Program-made: the position numbers and the translations under genes
Shown here: positions 28,890 through 41,889 of the stretch, in pieces
Layout of the letters: the number at the start of each line of letters is the position of its first letter
Position numbering within the stretch: position 1 is the stretch's first letter
Origin: Pirellula sp.
GTDB lineage: Bacteria > Planctomycetota > Planctomycetia > Pirellulales > PNKZ01
DNA: 64,000 bases
NCBI GenBank assembly: GCA_013822735.1
Contig: PNKZ01000028.1
Coordinates: 1-64,000, forward strand
Direction of reading: 5' to 3'
Notes under the pieces: model-generated
The model's database searches: none
What the model was told of the DNA's origin: nothing
Seen by the model: the letters and a program-made list of their open reading frames with translations, nothing else

Positions 28890-30788
28890 ATGCATACCCT
28901 CACCAAACTCTCGCCATGCGCCGGCGCGGCACGCGTTTCCGGTACGCGGTTGCCCTGTTACGTGTTCAGTTCCAACGTGGAACTGGCGCGCACCGTGGCC
29001 CAGGCCGTCGCTCGCGTCATTCGCGAACGGGCCGCCGCAGGACAAAAGGCCGTGATCGGCCTCACCACCGGTTCGACGCCGCTGGGGATCTATCGCGAAT
29101 TGATCCGAATGCATCGCGACGAGGACTTGGATTTTTCCAACGTGGTGACGTTCAATCCGGACGAATACTACGGAGTTCCCCAGGAGCAGTTGCAGAGCCG
29201 TCGACATTGGATGCAGGACCACTTCTTCGCGCACGTCAACATTCCTCCCGCGGCGATCCATTTTCTCGACGGAGCCACTCCGCCGGCCGATGTCGACGAT
29301 GCTTGTCGCCGCTTCGACGAGGCGATCGACGAAGCCGGCGGGATCGACATTCAGCTCCTCGGTATCGGGCGCAACGGGCACATCGCCGCCAACGAACCGT
29401 TCGGCTCGCGTCACGGCCGCACGCGCCTTGTGACGCTCGATCCGCTCACGCGCAAAGACGCCGCCGATGATTTCTTCGGCGACGAGAACGTGCCGATGCA
29501 GGCCCTGACGCTCGGCATCGACAAGCTCTTTGAAGCGCGCAAGGTCTTCCTTGTTGCGCTCGGCGGTCACAAAGCGAAGATCATTCGCGAAGCGGTGGAA
29601 GGGCCGGCGATCGAGCGCGTGCCGGCGTCGTTCTTGCAGCAGCACCCGGATGCGACGGTCCTGGTCGACTCGGCGGCAGGCGACCAACTCACCGGCCTGG
29701 CCACGCCGTGGGTCGCCGGGCCTGTGGAATGGACCGATGCGATGATCCGCCGCGCCGTGCTCTGGCTCAGCCTCACGGTGAACAAGCCGCTGCTGAAGCT
29801 CGACGACGACGACTTCCGCTCGCAGAACTTGCACCAACTTCTCGCGCTGCACGGGCCGGCGCACGCCGTGTGCCATCGCGTATTTCGCATGCAGATGGAT
29901 ACGATCAATTACCACCCCGGCGGCAAAGATCCGCAACGCGTGATTTGCTTCAGCCCGCACCCCGATGACGACGTCATCAGCATGGGAGGCGCGTTGATTC
30001 GCTTGGTGGAGGACCGCCACGAAGTGCACATCGCTTATATGACCAGCGGCAATATCGCCGTCTTTGATCACGACGCCCGGCAGGTCGCCCACCTCGTCAC
30101 GGAATACAACCGGCTGTTCGGCATCGACACGGTGCGCACCGGCGAAGTCGAGCGCTGCGTGCATGAGTCGCTCGCCGAGAAGAGGCCGGGCCAGCCCGAT
30201 GGCGACGCCGTGCGCAAGATTAAAGCGCTCATCCGTTGGAGCGAAGCGAAGGCCGGCGCGCAGGTGGTCGGCTGCCGCGAAGAGCATTTGCACTTTCTCG
30301 ATTTGCCGTTCTACCGCACCGGCACCGTCGCGAAGAATCCGGTGGGCGATGACGACGTGCGGATCATTCGCGAACTGCTGGAGCGCGTGCGGCCGGGGCA
30401 GGTTTATATCGCCGGCGATCTTTCCGACCCGCACGGCACGCACCGCGTGTGCGCCGCGGCGATTTTTCGCGCCTTGTGGGAGATGGAACAACAAACCGGT
30501 TCGCGTCCCGAGGCCCTGCTCTACCGCGGCGCTTGGCAAGAATGGGCGCCGCACGAGATCGAGATCGCCGTGCCGCTGAGCCCGCGCGATTTGGAACTTA
30601 AGAAGCAGGCGATCTTTCGACACGAATCGCAAAAAGATTCGGCCCTGTTTCCGGGGAGCGATAGTCGCGAATTCTGGCAACGCGCCGAAGACCGCAATCG
30701 CGGCACGGCCGACGTCTACAACCGGCTCGGCCTGCCGGAATACTACGCCCTAGAAGGCTTCGTCCGCTGGAACGGCCGCCCGCTCTAA
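28890..30788 (+). CDS. nagB: Glucosamine-6-phosphate deaminase fused to PIG-L/LmbE-like deacetylase domain
   Basis: N-terminal NagB (GLTTGSTPLGIYREL, FNPDEYYG, GIGRNGHIAANEPFGSRHG), C-terminal ICFSPHPDDDVISMGGALIRLVEDRHEVHIAYMTSG ... SDPHGTHRVC. Confidence 0.93.
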   Translation: MHTLTKLSPCAGAARVSGTRLPCYVFSSNVELARTVAQAVARVIRERAAAGQKAVIGLTTGSTPLGIYRELIRMHRDEDLDFSNVVTFNPDEYYGVPQEQLQSRRHWMQDHFFAHVNIPPAAIHFLDGATPPADVDDACRRFDEAIDEAGGIDIQLLGIGRNGHIAANEPFGSRHGRTRLVTLDPLTRKDAADDFFGDENVPMQALTLGIDKLFEARKVFLVALGGHKAKIIREAVEGPAIERVPASFLQQHPDATVLVDSAAGDQLTGLATPWVAGPVEWTDAMIRRAVLWLSLTVNKPLLKLDDDDFRSQNLHQLLALHGPAHAVCHRVFRMQMDTINYHPGGKDPQRVICFSPHPDDDVISMGGALIRLVEDRHEVHIAYMTSGNIAVFDHDARQVAHLVTEYNRLFGIDTVRTGEVERCVHESLAEKRPGQPDGDAVRKIKALIRWSEAKAGAQVVGCREEHLHFLDLPFYRTGTVAKNPVGDDDVRIIRELLERVRPGQVYIAGDLSDPHGTHRVCAAAIFRALWEMEQQTGSRPEALLYRGAWQEWAPHEIEIAVPLSPRDLELKKQAIFRHESQKDSALFPGSDSREFWQRAEDRNRGTADVYNRLGLPEYYALEGFVRWNGRPL

Positions 30789-30907
30789 CATCCGTCGCCG
30801 CTCCTCATCTTCCCCGCTTTCGGGCTGCCGGCTACAATGCCGAACTCTCTGCCTTCGGCAGGTGTCTCCCTGTAGCGTCCCCGGCTTTTTCTTATCGAGA
30901 GCGATTC

Positions 30908-32677
<1,770 letters not shown>

Positions 32678-32680
32678 TTC

Positions 32681-32766
32681 TGGGCGAGCGGCGGGGTTCA
32701 TCCCCGCCGTCCTGCTACCGTGCGATCATTAGGCAGACGGCGGGGATCAACCCCGCCGCTCGCCCA
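32681..32766. repeat. GCGGGGTTNATCCCCGC palindromic repeat, copy 1
   Basis: TGGGCGAGCGGCGGGGTTCATCCCCGCCGTC ... GACGGCGGGGATCAACCCCGCCGCTCGCCCA between convergent aspS and acyl-CoA dehydrogenase. Confidence 0.92.
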
Positions 32767-32778
32767 AGTCTTTGAACG

Positions 32779-34536
<1,758 letters not shown>

Positions 34537-34726
34537 GGCTGCATACTCTTACGGGGTGCGATTGCTGCGGGGCCGGCGCGGGCGGGCGCTGTCATTCACG
34601 TGCCGTTATTACTATACTGCGGCAGCCCACGGCCGACGCAATATCAGCCTGTGCGTCGCGGCCCGCTTGCGGTTTCGCAAGCCCCCGGCCCCTGCTCGTT
34701 CAACTCCCCGGGAAAGGATTTCGCTC

Positions 34727-35344
34727 GTGTCGCAAGTGCTCACCGAACAAGTGCTGGTCGTACCGACTCCCGTCTTCCATAAGATCGGACACTTCCAAGG
34801 ATTTTCCGCCGAAGCCGACCGCTACTTGTCGGAAATGCTCCGGCCGGAAAACGTGAGCTACCGCCCGCGCTCCGAAATGGAGCAAGACCCGACCTTCAAG
34901 CAGTTGATTCCCTACGTCATCTTCCGCCATGTCGACGCCGCCGGCGGGACGCACATCTTCCAATACACGCGCGGCAAAGGGCAAGGGGAAGGCCGGCTCC
35001 ACAGCAAGCGCAGCGTCGGCATCGGCGGCCACATTTCGGTCGAAGACACCTCGATTGCCGGGGCCGATCCGTACCAAGAAGGTTTACGGCGCGAACTGGC
35101 CGAAGAAGTAGCGATTGATACGGCGTACACCGAGAGCTGCGTCGGCCTGATCAACGACGATGAGTCGCCGGTCGGGCGCGTGCATCTTGGCGTGGTGCAC
35201 ATCTTCGACGTGGCCGAGCCGCGCGTGAGCCCGCGGGAAACGGAAATCATCGAGTGCGGCTTCCGGCCGATCGACGAACTACTGGCCGATTTAAGCGGCT
35301 TCGAGACCTGGTCGTCGATTTGTCTCAAGGCGCTCTTTGGGTAG
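34727..35344 (+). CDS. NUDIX-like hydrolase/putative phosphoesterase
   Basis: GTG start at 34727 with upstream GGAAAGGA; SVGIGGHISVEDTS ... YQEGLRRELAEEVAIDTAYTESCVGLINDDESPVGRVHLGVVHIFDV (NUDIX-box-like). Confidence 0.75.
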   Translation: MSQVLTEQVLVVPTPVFHKIGHFQGFSAEADRYLSEMLRPENVSYRPRSEMEQDPTFKQLIPYVIFRHVDAAGGTHIFQYTRGKGQGEGRLHSKRSVGIGGHISVEDTSIAGADPYQEGLRRELAEEVAIDTAYTESCVGLINDDESPVGRVHLGVVHIFDVAEPRVSPRETEIIECGFRPIDELLADLSGFETWSSICLKALFG

Positions 35345-35347
35345 AGT

Positions 35348-35435
35348 GTAGGGTGGGTCGAACGAAGTGAGGCCCACGCGGTTATTTGTCGACATCGAGC
35401 ACCGCGTGGGCCTCGCGTTGCTCGACCCACCCTAC
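35348..35435. repeat. Inverted repeat GTAGGGTGGGTCGA...GGCCCACGCGG / CCGCGTGGGCC...TCGACCCACCCTAC
   Basis: ~34-bp imperfect arms around a ~20-nt loop, just upstream of the cysteine desulfurase start. Confidence 0.9.
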
Positions 35436-35451
35436 TCGTTCTTCTCGTGCT

Positions 35452-36660
35452 ATGCCCGACGACTGCATCTACATGGATAACCACGCCACGACGCGGGTCG
35501 ATCCGCGGGTCGTCGAGGCGATGTTGCCCTACTTCACGGAGCAGTACGGCAACCCGGGGAGCATCAATCATCCCTTCGGCTGGGAAGCGAAAGATGCCGT
35601 CGACGGCGCCCGCGCGACCATCGCGCGCGGCATCGGCGCGGGCGAACGCGAGATTGTGTTCACCAGCGGGGCGACGGAGAGCAACAACCTCGCCCTGAAA
35701 GGTGCGGCGGAGAGGGCCCGCAAAAAGGGCAACCACATCGTCAGCTTGACGACCGAGCATAAGTCGGTGCTTGACGTGCTCGACAAACTCTCGCGCCGCG
35801 ACTTCGCGGTGACGCTCGTGCCGGTCGAACAGATCGGTTCCGAAACTTGCGGAGTCGTCGATCTGCAGCGCCTGGCCGATGCGCTCCGGCCCGACACGAT
35901 TCTCGTTTCCGTCATGGCCGCCAACAACGAAATCGGCGTCGTGCAGCCGATCGCCGAAATCGGCCGGCTCTGTTGTGAACGCGGCATCCTGTTTCATTGC
36001 GATGCCACGCAAGCCGTAGGCAAAGTGCCGATCGACGTGGCCGAGATGAACGTCGACCTAATGAGCTTTACGGCCCACAAGTTTTACGGACCGAAGGGAA
36101 TCGGCGCGCTCTACGTACGTCGCTCCGCGCCTGCGGTGCGGCTCGCCGCGCAAATCGACGGCGGCGGACAAGAAGCCGGCTTCCGCAGCGGCACGCTCAA
36201 CGTACCCGGCATCGTCGGGCTCGCTCGGGCCTTGGAGCTTTGTCTCGCCGAGATGTCCGAAGAATCGCCACGGCTCGCATCGCTTCGGGCACGACTTTTC
36301 ACGGGGCTGACCGGCGAGCTCGACGGCGTATCGCTCAACGGCCCCTCCTTCGATCGAGCGGCCGGCGATGGAACGCGGCTGCGGCTCCCCGGCAACCTGA
36401 ATATGAGCTTTGCCTACGTCGACGGCGAGGCTCTCATGATGAGCATGAAACGGCTGGCCGTGAGCTCCGGGAGCGCCTGCACTTCGGCCAATCCCGAGCC
36501 GAGCCACGTGCTGCGGGCCCTAGGGCTCAGCGACGACCTCACGCGGGCCAGCCTCCGCTACGGGTTGGGTCGCTTTAATACGGAAGCCGACGTTGATGCG
36601 GCGATCCGCCTCACGGTCGACGCAGTACGGCAACTGCGCCGCTTGAGCAGCATGGCCTGA
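35452..36660 (+). CDS. Cysteine desulfurase (NifS/IscS family)
   Basis: [87 protein letters not shown]. Confidence 0.95.
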   Translation: MPDDCIYMDNHATTRVDPRVVEAMLPYFTEQYGNPGSINHPFGWEAKDAVDGARATIARGIGAGEREIVFTSGATESNNLALKGAAERARKKGNHIVSLTTEHKSVLDVLDKLSRRDFAVTLVPVEQIGSETCGVVDLQRLADALRPDTILVSVMAANNEIGVVQPIAEIGRLCCERGILFHCDATQAVGKVPIDVAEMNVDLMSFTAHKFYGPKGIGALYVRRSAPAVRLAAQIDGGGQEAGFRSGTLNVPGIVGLARALELCLAEMSEESPRLASLRARLFTGLTGELDGVSLNGPSFDRAAGDGTRLRLPGNLNMSFAYVDGEALMMSMKRLAVSSGSACTSANPEPSHVLRALGLSDDLTRASLRYGLGRFNTEADVDAAIRLTVDAVRQLRRLSSMA

Positions 36661-36702
36661 TTGCCCGGAAAACGCCGCTCTTTCCGAAATTTGCCGGCGC
36701 GG

Positions 36703-36708
36703 TATAAT
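36703..36708 (+). promoter_or_regulatory. Putative -10 element (TATAAT) upstream of IscA/ErpA-like gene
   Basis: GCGCGGTATAATTTCC, 67 bp upstream of the ATG at 36775; -35 weak. Confidence 0.35.
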
Positions 36709-36774
36709 TTCCACATAAGCGATTGTCAAAAAGCAGTTCACCAACTTTCTTGTTTTCGATACGAGGACACGGCG

Positions 36775-37107
36775 ATGGCAGTTTCAGTGACCGAAAAGGC
36801 CGCAAAAGAAGTGAAGCGCATCATGGAAGAGCAGAAGCTCGACACGGCTGCGTTCCTGCGTCTCGGCGTTGCCGGCGGCGGTTGCAGCGGTTTTGAATAC
36901 AAGATCGGCTTCGACCAAAACTTCGATCCGGAAGCCGACTACAAGGCCGATTTCTTCGGGCTGCCGGTCGTGGTCGATCGCAAGATGGACCTCTACCTCG
37001 ACGGCGCCACGCTCGACTTCTGCGACGACGTCAACGGTCGCGGCTTCCGCTTCGACAACCCGAACGCCTCGAAGGGCTGCGGTTGCGGCAAGTCGTTCAG
37101 CGCGTAG
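36775..37107 (+). CDS. Iron-sulfur cluster insertion protein (IscA/ErpA family)
   Basis: LRLGVAGGGCSGFEYKIGFD and C-terminal NPNASKGCGCGKSF; three conserved Cys. Confidence 0.93.
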   Translation: MAVSVTEKAAKEVKRIMEEQKLDTAAFLRLGVAGGGCSGFEYKIGFDQNFDPEADYKADFFGLPVVVDRKMDLYLDGATLDFCDDVNGRGFRFDNPNASKGCGCGKSFSA

Positions 37108-37164
37108 TTTTGGTAATCGACGCCGCTGTTCCAGACGGCGCTCGCCAATCGGATGACCATATTT

Positions 37165-37195
37165 AGCCCCCGGTCTACGACCGGGGGCTTTTTCG
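37165..37195 (+). terminator. Intrinsic terminator
   Basis: AGCCCCCGGTC-TAC-GACCGGGGGCT followed by TTTT, after the IscA-like gene. Confidence 0.88.
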
Positions 37196-37312
37196 CGCGC
37201 TCGTGTTTTCATCGTGCCGACATCGCTCGCCCCGAACATTCCTGCGACACGCCCCCTCTTGGAATGTATCGTAAGCAAAACGGTTCACATTTCTTGAGAC
37301 ACGGAACGTCGC

Positions 37313-38710
37313 ATGAATCCGCGACAATTAGAAAAGCTCGGCGTGCCGCCCCTCTGCGTACCCGCCGCGCTGCAGGCCATTCATGCCGCCGCCAAGTTAG
37401 ACTTGCTCCGCTCGCTCGACATCAAGAAGTCGATTCGCGCTGTGGTGGAAGACCCGGATGCGCACGTTGACGACGGCGTTTTCGGGTCGCTTGCGCGCGA
37501 GCTCATTGATCATGGCGCCGTTTGGACGCCGCAGTCGGTCGAGTTTCGCACGTGGGGCGCTGCGGGCATCGATGAAGCGTCGGTTCGCCAAATGCAGGAA
37601 GCGTGCTCGCTGCCGCAGGCTGTCGCCGGTGCGCTGATGCCCGATGCGCACGTCGGTTATGGATTGCCGATCGGCGGCGTATTGGCCTTGCGCAACGCCG
37701 TGGTGCCGTATGCCGTCGGCGTGGATATCGCTTGCCGGATGAAGCTCTCGGTACTCGACGTGCCGCCGGCTTTGTTCGATCAAGAAAAGCAGCAATCGCG
37801 CTTCGACGCGGCGCTGGAAAACGGCACGCGCTTCGGCGTCGGCGGTGAATATCGCAAGCCTCTCGAGCACGCGGTGATGGACCAAGATTGGACCGTAAGT
37901 CGCGTGACGCGCGAAAATCGCGACAAGGCTTGGCGACAACTCGGCACCTCGGGCTCGGGAAACCATTTTGCCGAATTCGGCGTGCTAACGTTGGAGCACG
38001 ACGACGCGGAACTCGGCCTGGCAGCCGGCACGTATACCGCATTTTTGACCCACAGCGGCAGCCGCGGCACCGGCGCAGCCGTTTGCTCGGTGTTTAGCGG
38101 AATTGCCCGCAATCAGCTGCCGCGCAAGTACGAGTCGGTCGGCCGATTGGCTTGGCTCGACCTCGATACGCAGGAAGGGCGCGAATACTGGGACTCGATG
38201 AACCTGATGGGAGACTACGCCGCGGCAAATCACGATTGCATCCACCGCAATGTGAGCAACTTGCTTGGAGCCGAGATCATTGCGGGCGTGGAGAATCATC
38301 ACAACTTCGCGTGGAAAGAAACGCACGGCGGCGAGGAACTTATCGTGCATCGCAAGGGGGCGACCCCGGCGGCGGCCGGCGAACTCGGCGTAATTCCCGG
38401 CTCGATGGCCGATCCGGCGTTCATCGTGCGCGGCAAGGGGAACGCCGAAAGCTTGAACTCGGCCTCGCACGGGGCCGGCCGGCAAATGTCGCGCACGGCG
38501 GCCCGTGAGAAGTTTACCTGGCGTTCGACGCAGAAAGACTTGGAGAAGAAGGGAGTGCGCGTACTTTCGGCCGGCGCCGACGAAGTGCCGGGCGTTTACA
38601 AGAACATCCTCGACGTGATGCGCGAGCAGCGTGACCTGGTCGACGTTGTCGGCAGGTTCGATCCGCGCGTGGTGAAGATGTGCGGCGACGGCAGCAAAGC
38701 GGAGGATTGA
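37313..38710 (+). CDS. rtcB: RtcB-family RNA ligase
   Basis: MPDAHVGYGLPIGGVLAL, YAVGVDIACRM, GTSGSGNHFAEFG, HSGSRGTGAAV, NHHNFAWKE, RKGATPA, SASHGAGRQMSR: metal and guanylate-binding motifs look intact. Confidence 0.9.
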   Translation: MNPRQLEKLGVPPLCVPAALQAIHAAAKLDLLRSLDIKKSIRAVVEDPDAHVDDGVFGSLARELIDHGAVWTPQSVEFRTWGAAGIDEASVRQMQEACSLPQAVAGALMPDAHVGYGLPIGGVLALRNAVVPYAVGVDIACRMKLSVLDVPPALFDQEKQQSRFDAALENGTRFGVGGEYRKPLEHAVMDQDWTVSRVTRENRDKAWRQLGTSGSGNHFAEFGVLTLEHDDAELGLAAGTYTAFLTHSGSRGTGAAVCSVFSGIARNQLPRKYESVGRLAWLDLDTQEGREYWDSMNLMGDYAAANHDCIHRNVSNLLGAEIIAGVENHHNFAWKETHGGEELIVHRKGATPAAAGELGVIPGSMADPAFIVRGKGNAESLNSASHGAGRQMSRTAAREKFTWRSTQKDLEKKGVRVLSAGADEVPGVYKNILDVMREQRDLVDVVGRFDPRVVKMCGDGSKAED

Positions 38711-38724
38711 TAGCACGTGATTGG

Positions 38725-38799
38725 GGCGAGCGTCGAGCCGTAAGGCCGACGTGTCTTCTGATTGCAACCACACGTCGGCCTTACGGCTCGACGCTCGCC
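38725..38799. repeat. Inverted repeat GGCGAGCGTCGAGCCGTAAGGCCGACGTGTC ... CACGTCGGCCTTACGGCTCGACGCTCGCC
   Basis: Complete two-arm copy; single arms also occur at 208-238 and 26069-26099. Confidence 0.92.
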
Positions 38800-40013
38800 A
38801 AGACTTCCTTGTAGTGCCGCAGTAGCCCGGCCGCCGATTGCTCGACCGAGAACGCCGCTTCAATGCGCCGTCGTCCTGCGCTTCCCATGCGCCGGGCGAG
38901 CGCAGCGTCGGCCAGGATCGATTGCACGGCCGTGCGCGCGGCGACCACGTCGTCGACCGGCACGAGCAGCGCCCCGTCGTCCGCCGCGTGCGGGAAGATC
39001 TCGCGCGTCCCGCCGACGTCGGTCGCAACGACCGGAACGCCACACGCGGCCGATTCGAGCAATACCCGCCCCAACGGCTCTTGCCGGGCCATGTGCAGCA
39101 GCAACGTAAACTGCGGCAGGATCCGCGGCACGTCGCTGCGCGTGCCCAGATAATGCACGCGATCGGCGATGCCCGCCTCGGCCGCGATCGCATGGAGCTT
39201 GAGCTCGTATTCGACCGTTTCCGGCTTTTCCGAATGCCGCTCGCCGAGGATTGCTAAATGGAGATTCGGATCGCCTTGCAGCAGCGGAGCGACGGCGGTT
39301 AGGGCCGTGTCTTGCCCCTTACGCAGGATGATTTGCCCGATGATGCCGATGAGCTTGACGTTCGACGGTAGTTGCAACTCGGTGCGGAGGTGGTGGTCGG
39401 GTTTACCCCTCACCCCCTGCCCCTCTCCCGCAAGGGGAGAGGGGCGAGTAAACACCGCCTCTCCCGCAAGCGGAGAGGGGCGAGAAAACACCGCCTCTCC
39501 CGCAAGCGGAGAGGGGCGAGAAAACACGGTCTCTCCCGCAAGGGGAGTGGGGAAGAAGATGGTCGTGTCGATGCCGTTGTGCAAGACGTGCGTTCTTGCG
39601 GCGTCGAGGCCTTGGGCGACGTGATGCGCTCGCACGGCTTCCGACACTGCAAGGAGCCGCGTATTCTGGTTGAGTTGCGCGATCTTCGTTGCGCTTAACT
39701 TGACGATGTCGCGTAGGTGGCCGATTGTCGGAACGCCGAGGGTGCTCGTTTGTACGCCGAGGTACAGCGACATCGCCAAGCTGTTGGCGTGGAGCAAACC
39801 ATAATGTCGGCGACTTACAACATCGGCCAATGCATCGTGCCGTCCGACGATCGCAATTGCTCGCTCGCGCAGTGCGTTTGCCAAAGCGCCGTCTTGCGGC
39901 GCTAAAAAGTCAAACTCCCATCCGGCCCCCTGCAGGTGCGGCAGTACCGCCAGGAGGGAACGCTCGCCGCCGTTGAGTGTTGCGTACTCGCAGAGCACCA
40001 GGGCGCGCGGCAT
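38781..40013 (-). CDS. GT-B glycosyltransferase (family 4-like) carrying an in-frame repeat insertion
   Basis: HVLHNGIDTTIFFPTP ... LIGIIGQIILRKGQDTALTAVAPLL, LLLHMARQEPLGRVLLESAACGVPVVATDVGGTREIF (GT4 E-x7-E region); 4 x 12-aa PSPLAGEAVFSR insert. Confidence 0.92.
   Translation of the reverse strand: MPRALVLCEYATLNGGERSLLAVLPHLQGAGWEFDFLAPQDGALANALRERAIAIVGRHDALADVVSRRHYGLLHANSLAMSLYLGVQTSTLGVPTIGHLRDIVKLSATKIAQLNQNTRLLAVSEAVRAHHVAQGLDAARTHVLHNGIDTTIFFPTPLAGETVFSRPSPLAGEAVFSRPSPLAGEAVFTRPSPLAGEGQGVRGKPDHHLRTELQLPSNVKLIGIIGQIILRKGQDTALTAVAPLLQGDPNLHLAILGERHSEKPETVEYELKLHAIAAEAGIADRVHYLGTRSDVPRILPQFTLLLHMARQEPLGRVLLESAACGVPVVATDVGGTREIFPHAADDGALLVPVDDVVAARTAVQSILADAALARRMGSAGRRRIEAAFSVEQSAAGLLRHYKEVLASVEP
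39405..39552 (+). repeat. ACCCCTCACCCCCTGCCCCTCTCCCGCAAGGGGAGAGGGG element with 4 tandem 36-bp units inside a CDS
   Basis: CTCTCCCGCAAG[G/C]GGAGAGGGGCGAG units begin at 39422, 39458, 39494 and 39530 (exact 36-bp period). Confidence 0.95.
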
Positions 40014-40040
40014 AGGCTTGCAACTTTTCTCAATGCCGAG

Positions 40041-40119
40041 GCGAGCGGCAGGGTTTATCCCTGCCGTCTTCTGCTGAGTTCCATGTCACCGGACGGCGGG
40101 GGTGAACCCCGCCGCTCGC
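40041..40119. repeat. GCGGGGTTNATCCCCGC palindromic repeat, copy 2
   Basis: GCGAGCGGCAGGGTTTATCCCTGCCGTC ... GGACGGCGGGGGTGAACCCCGCCGCTCGC between glycosyltransferase and dapA. Confidence 0.9.
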
Positions 40120-40121
40120 AA

Positions 40122-41030
40122 TTACTTCGCCCCGATCAGCCCGTACTTGATCAGCGTCGTGCGGAGCTTGGCTTCTTCGGCGCCGGTGAGTTGCGTCATC
40201 GGCAGGCGGAGTTCGCCCGTGTCGCGGCCGAGCATCCGCATCGCGGCCTTGAGCGGAATAGGGTTGGTCGAGAGGCCGAGCATGTCGCGGCATAGCTGAA
40301 ACAGCTTCTTATGCCACTTCAGCGCTTCGGCGAAGTTGCCGGCGTCGAAGGCCGCGCAGAGCGCGATCATATCTTTCGGCACGATATTGCCGACCACCGA
40401 AATCACGCCGCGCCCGCCGACCGACATCAGCGGCAGCGTCAGGCTATCGTCGCCCGAGAGGACCGTGAGGTTCGTGGCCGCCGTGATGACCGAGGCCTGA
40501 TCCATCTGGCCGGTCGCTTCTTTCACCAGCGCGATGTTCGGCAGTTCGGCCATACGGACGATCGTTTCCGGCTCGATATTTTTGCCGGTGCGGCCCGGAA
40601 TGTTGTAGACGCAGATCGGCAGGCCGACCGCTTCGGCGATCGCCTTGTAGTGTTGATAGAAGCCTTCTTGCGTCGGCTTGTTGTAGTAGGGGGCGACGAT
40701 GAGCAACGCGTCGGCGCCGTCTTTCTCGGCCCGCTTCGAGAGCCGGAGCGCTTCGCGGGTGCTATTCGAGCCGGTGCCGGCCATCACCTTGATGCGGCCT
40801 TTGGCGACATCGACCACTTCGGCGACGACGCGCTCATGTTCATCGTGCGAGAGCGTCGGCGATTCGCCGGTGGTACCGACCGGAACGACGCACTTGGTGC
40901 CGGCCGCGATTTGGAATTCGACCTGTTCGCGTAGCAGCGCGTAATCGACTTCATCGTTCTTAAACGGCGTCGTGATGGCGACCGACAGCCCGGCGTAGGC
41001 TTCACCTTTAGTGCTCATGGAACTCTGCAA
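40122..41030 (-). CDS. dapA: 4-hydroxy-tetrahydrodipicolinate synthase
   Basis: [62 protein letters not shown]. Confidence 0.96.
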   Translation of the reverse strand: MQSSMSTKGEAYAGLSVAITTPFKNDEVDYALLREQVEFQIAAGTKCVVPVGTTGESPTLSHDEHERVVAEVVDVAKGRIKVMAGTGSNSTREALRLSKRAEKDGADALLIVAPYYNKPTQEGFYQHYKAIAEAVGLPICVYNIPGRTGKNIEPETIVRMAELPNIALVKEATGQMDQASVITAATNLTVLSGDDSLTLPLMSVGGRGVISVVGNIVPKDMIALCAAFDAGNFAEALKWHKKLFQLCRDMLGLSTNPIPLKAAMRMLGRDTGELRLPMTQLTGAEEAKLRTTLIKYGLIGAK

Positions 41031-41078
41031 TCTCTGTAACTGTGTTGTTGCGGTACTGTTTTGTTGTCGTTGCGGGTA

Positions 41079-41792
41079 CTACTGAATGAGCTGCTTCATC
41101 TCGCGCACGGCCTGCTGGAAGCCGACCATGATGGCTCGGGCCACGATGCTATGGCCGATGTTGAGCTCGTCCATGTGCGGAATGTCGGCGACGGCCCGAG
41201 CGTTCTGGTAGTTCAAGCCGTGGCCTGCGTGCAGGGTCATCCCCGCGGCAGCGATCTCCTTCGCGGCGACCGTAAGCTTCACCAATTCCGCCTCGCGCGC
41301 TCGGCCCGGCTTCGCCAAGGCGTAGCAACCGGTGTGGAGTTCTACGGCGTCGGCGCCCAGTTGTTTGCCGAGCTCGATCTGCTTGAGATCGGCATCGAGA
41401 AACAAGCTCACGATCATGCCGGCGTCGTGCAGACGCTTGATGGTTTCGGCCGTGCGATCGCGGGCCGCGATGACGTCGAGCCCCCCTTCGGTCGTGACTT
41501 CCTGGCGATTCTCCGGCACCAGCGTGACCTGCTCGGGCTTCACCTGGCAGGCGATATCGCAGACGGCACGTTCGCAGGCCATTTCCAAGTTGAGCTTTAC
41601 CGTGACCGTTTCGCGGAGCACGCGGAGGTCGCGGTCTTGGATGTGTCGGCGGTCTTCGCGCAAGTGCAGCGTGATGCCGTCGGCGCCGCCGAGTTCGGCG
41701 AGCGCGGCGGCCCACACGGGGTCGGGCTCATAGGTGCGCCGGGCCTGCCGCACGGTTGCGACATGGTCGATGTTGACGCCGAGGTGTGCCAT
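41079..41792 (-). CDS. pdxJ: Pyridoxine 5'-phosphate synthase
   Basis: [70 protein letters not shown]. Confidence 0.97.
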   Translation of the reverse strand: MAHLGVNIDHVATVRQARRTYEPDPVWAAALAELGGADGITLHLREDRRHIQDRDLRVLRETVTVKLNLEMACERAVCDIACQVKPEQVTLVPENRQEVTTEGGLDVIAARDRTAETIKRLHDAGMIVSLFLDADLKQIELGKQLGADAVELHTGCYALAKPGRAREAELVKLTVAAKEIAAAGMTLHAGHGLNYQNARAVADIPHMDELNIGHSIVARAIMVGFQQAVREMKQLIQ

Positions 41793-41889
41793 GCTGAAAG
41801 TGTCTGAAAGTAAGGGGAAACCGCGATTATATCGGTAGTGCCCGCGGTCACAAGCGGCGAGAATGGTCTCGCCTCAAGGAGACCCGAAG

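Noticed and set aside
28842-30680. 612-aa minus-strand ORF
   Set aside because: Antisense shadow of the NagB-deacetylase fusion; His/Arg-rich low-quality translation.
39422-39552. 36-bp tandem array considered as a CRISPR
   Set aside because: Units are directly contiguous with no unique spacers, are palindromic G/C-rich, and lie in frame in a glycosyltransferase; no cas genes.
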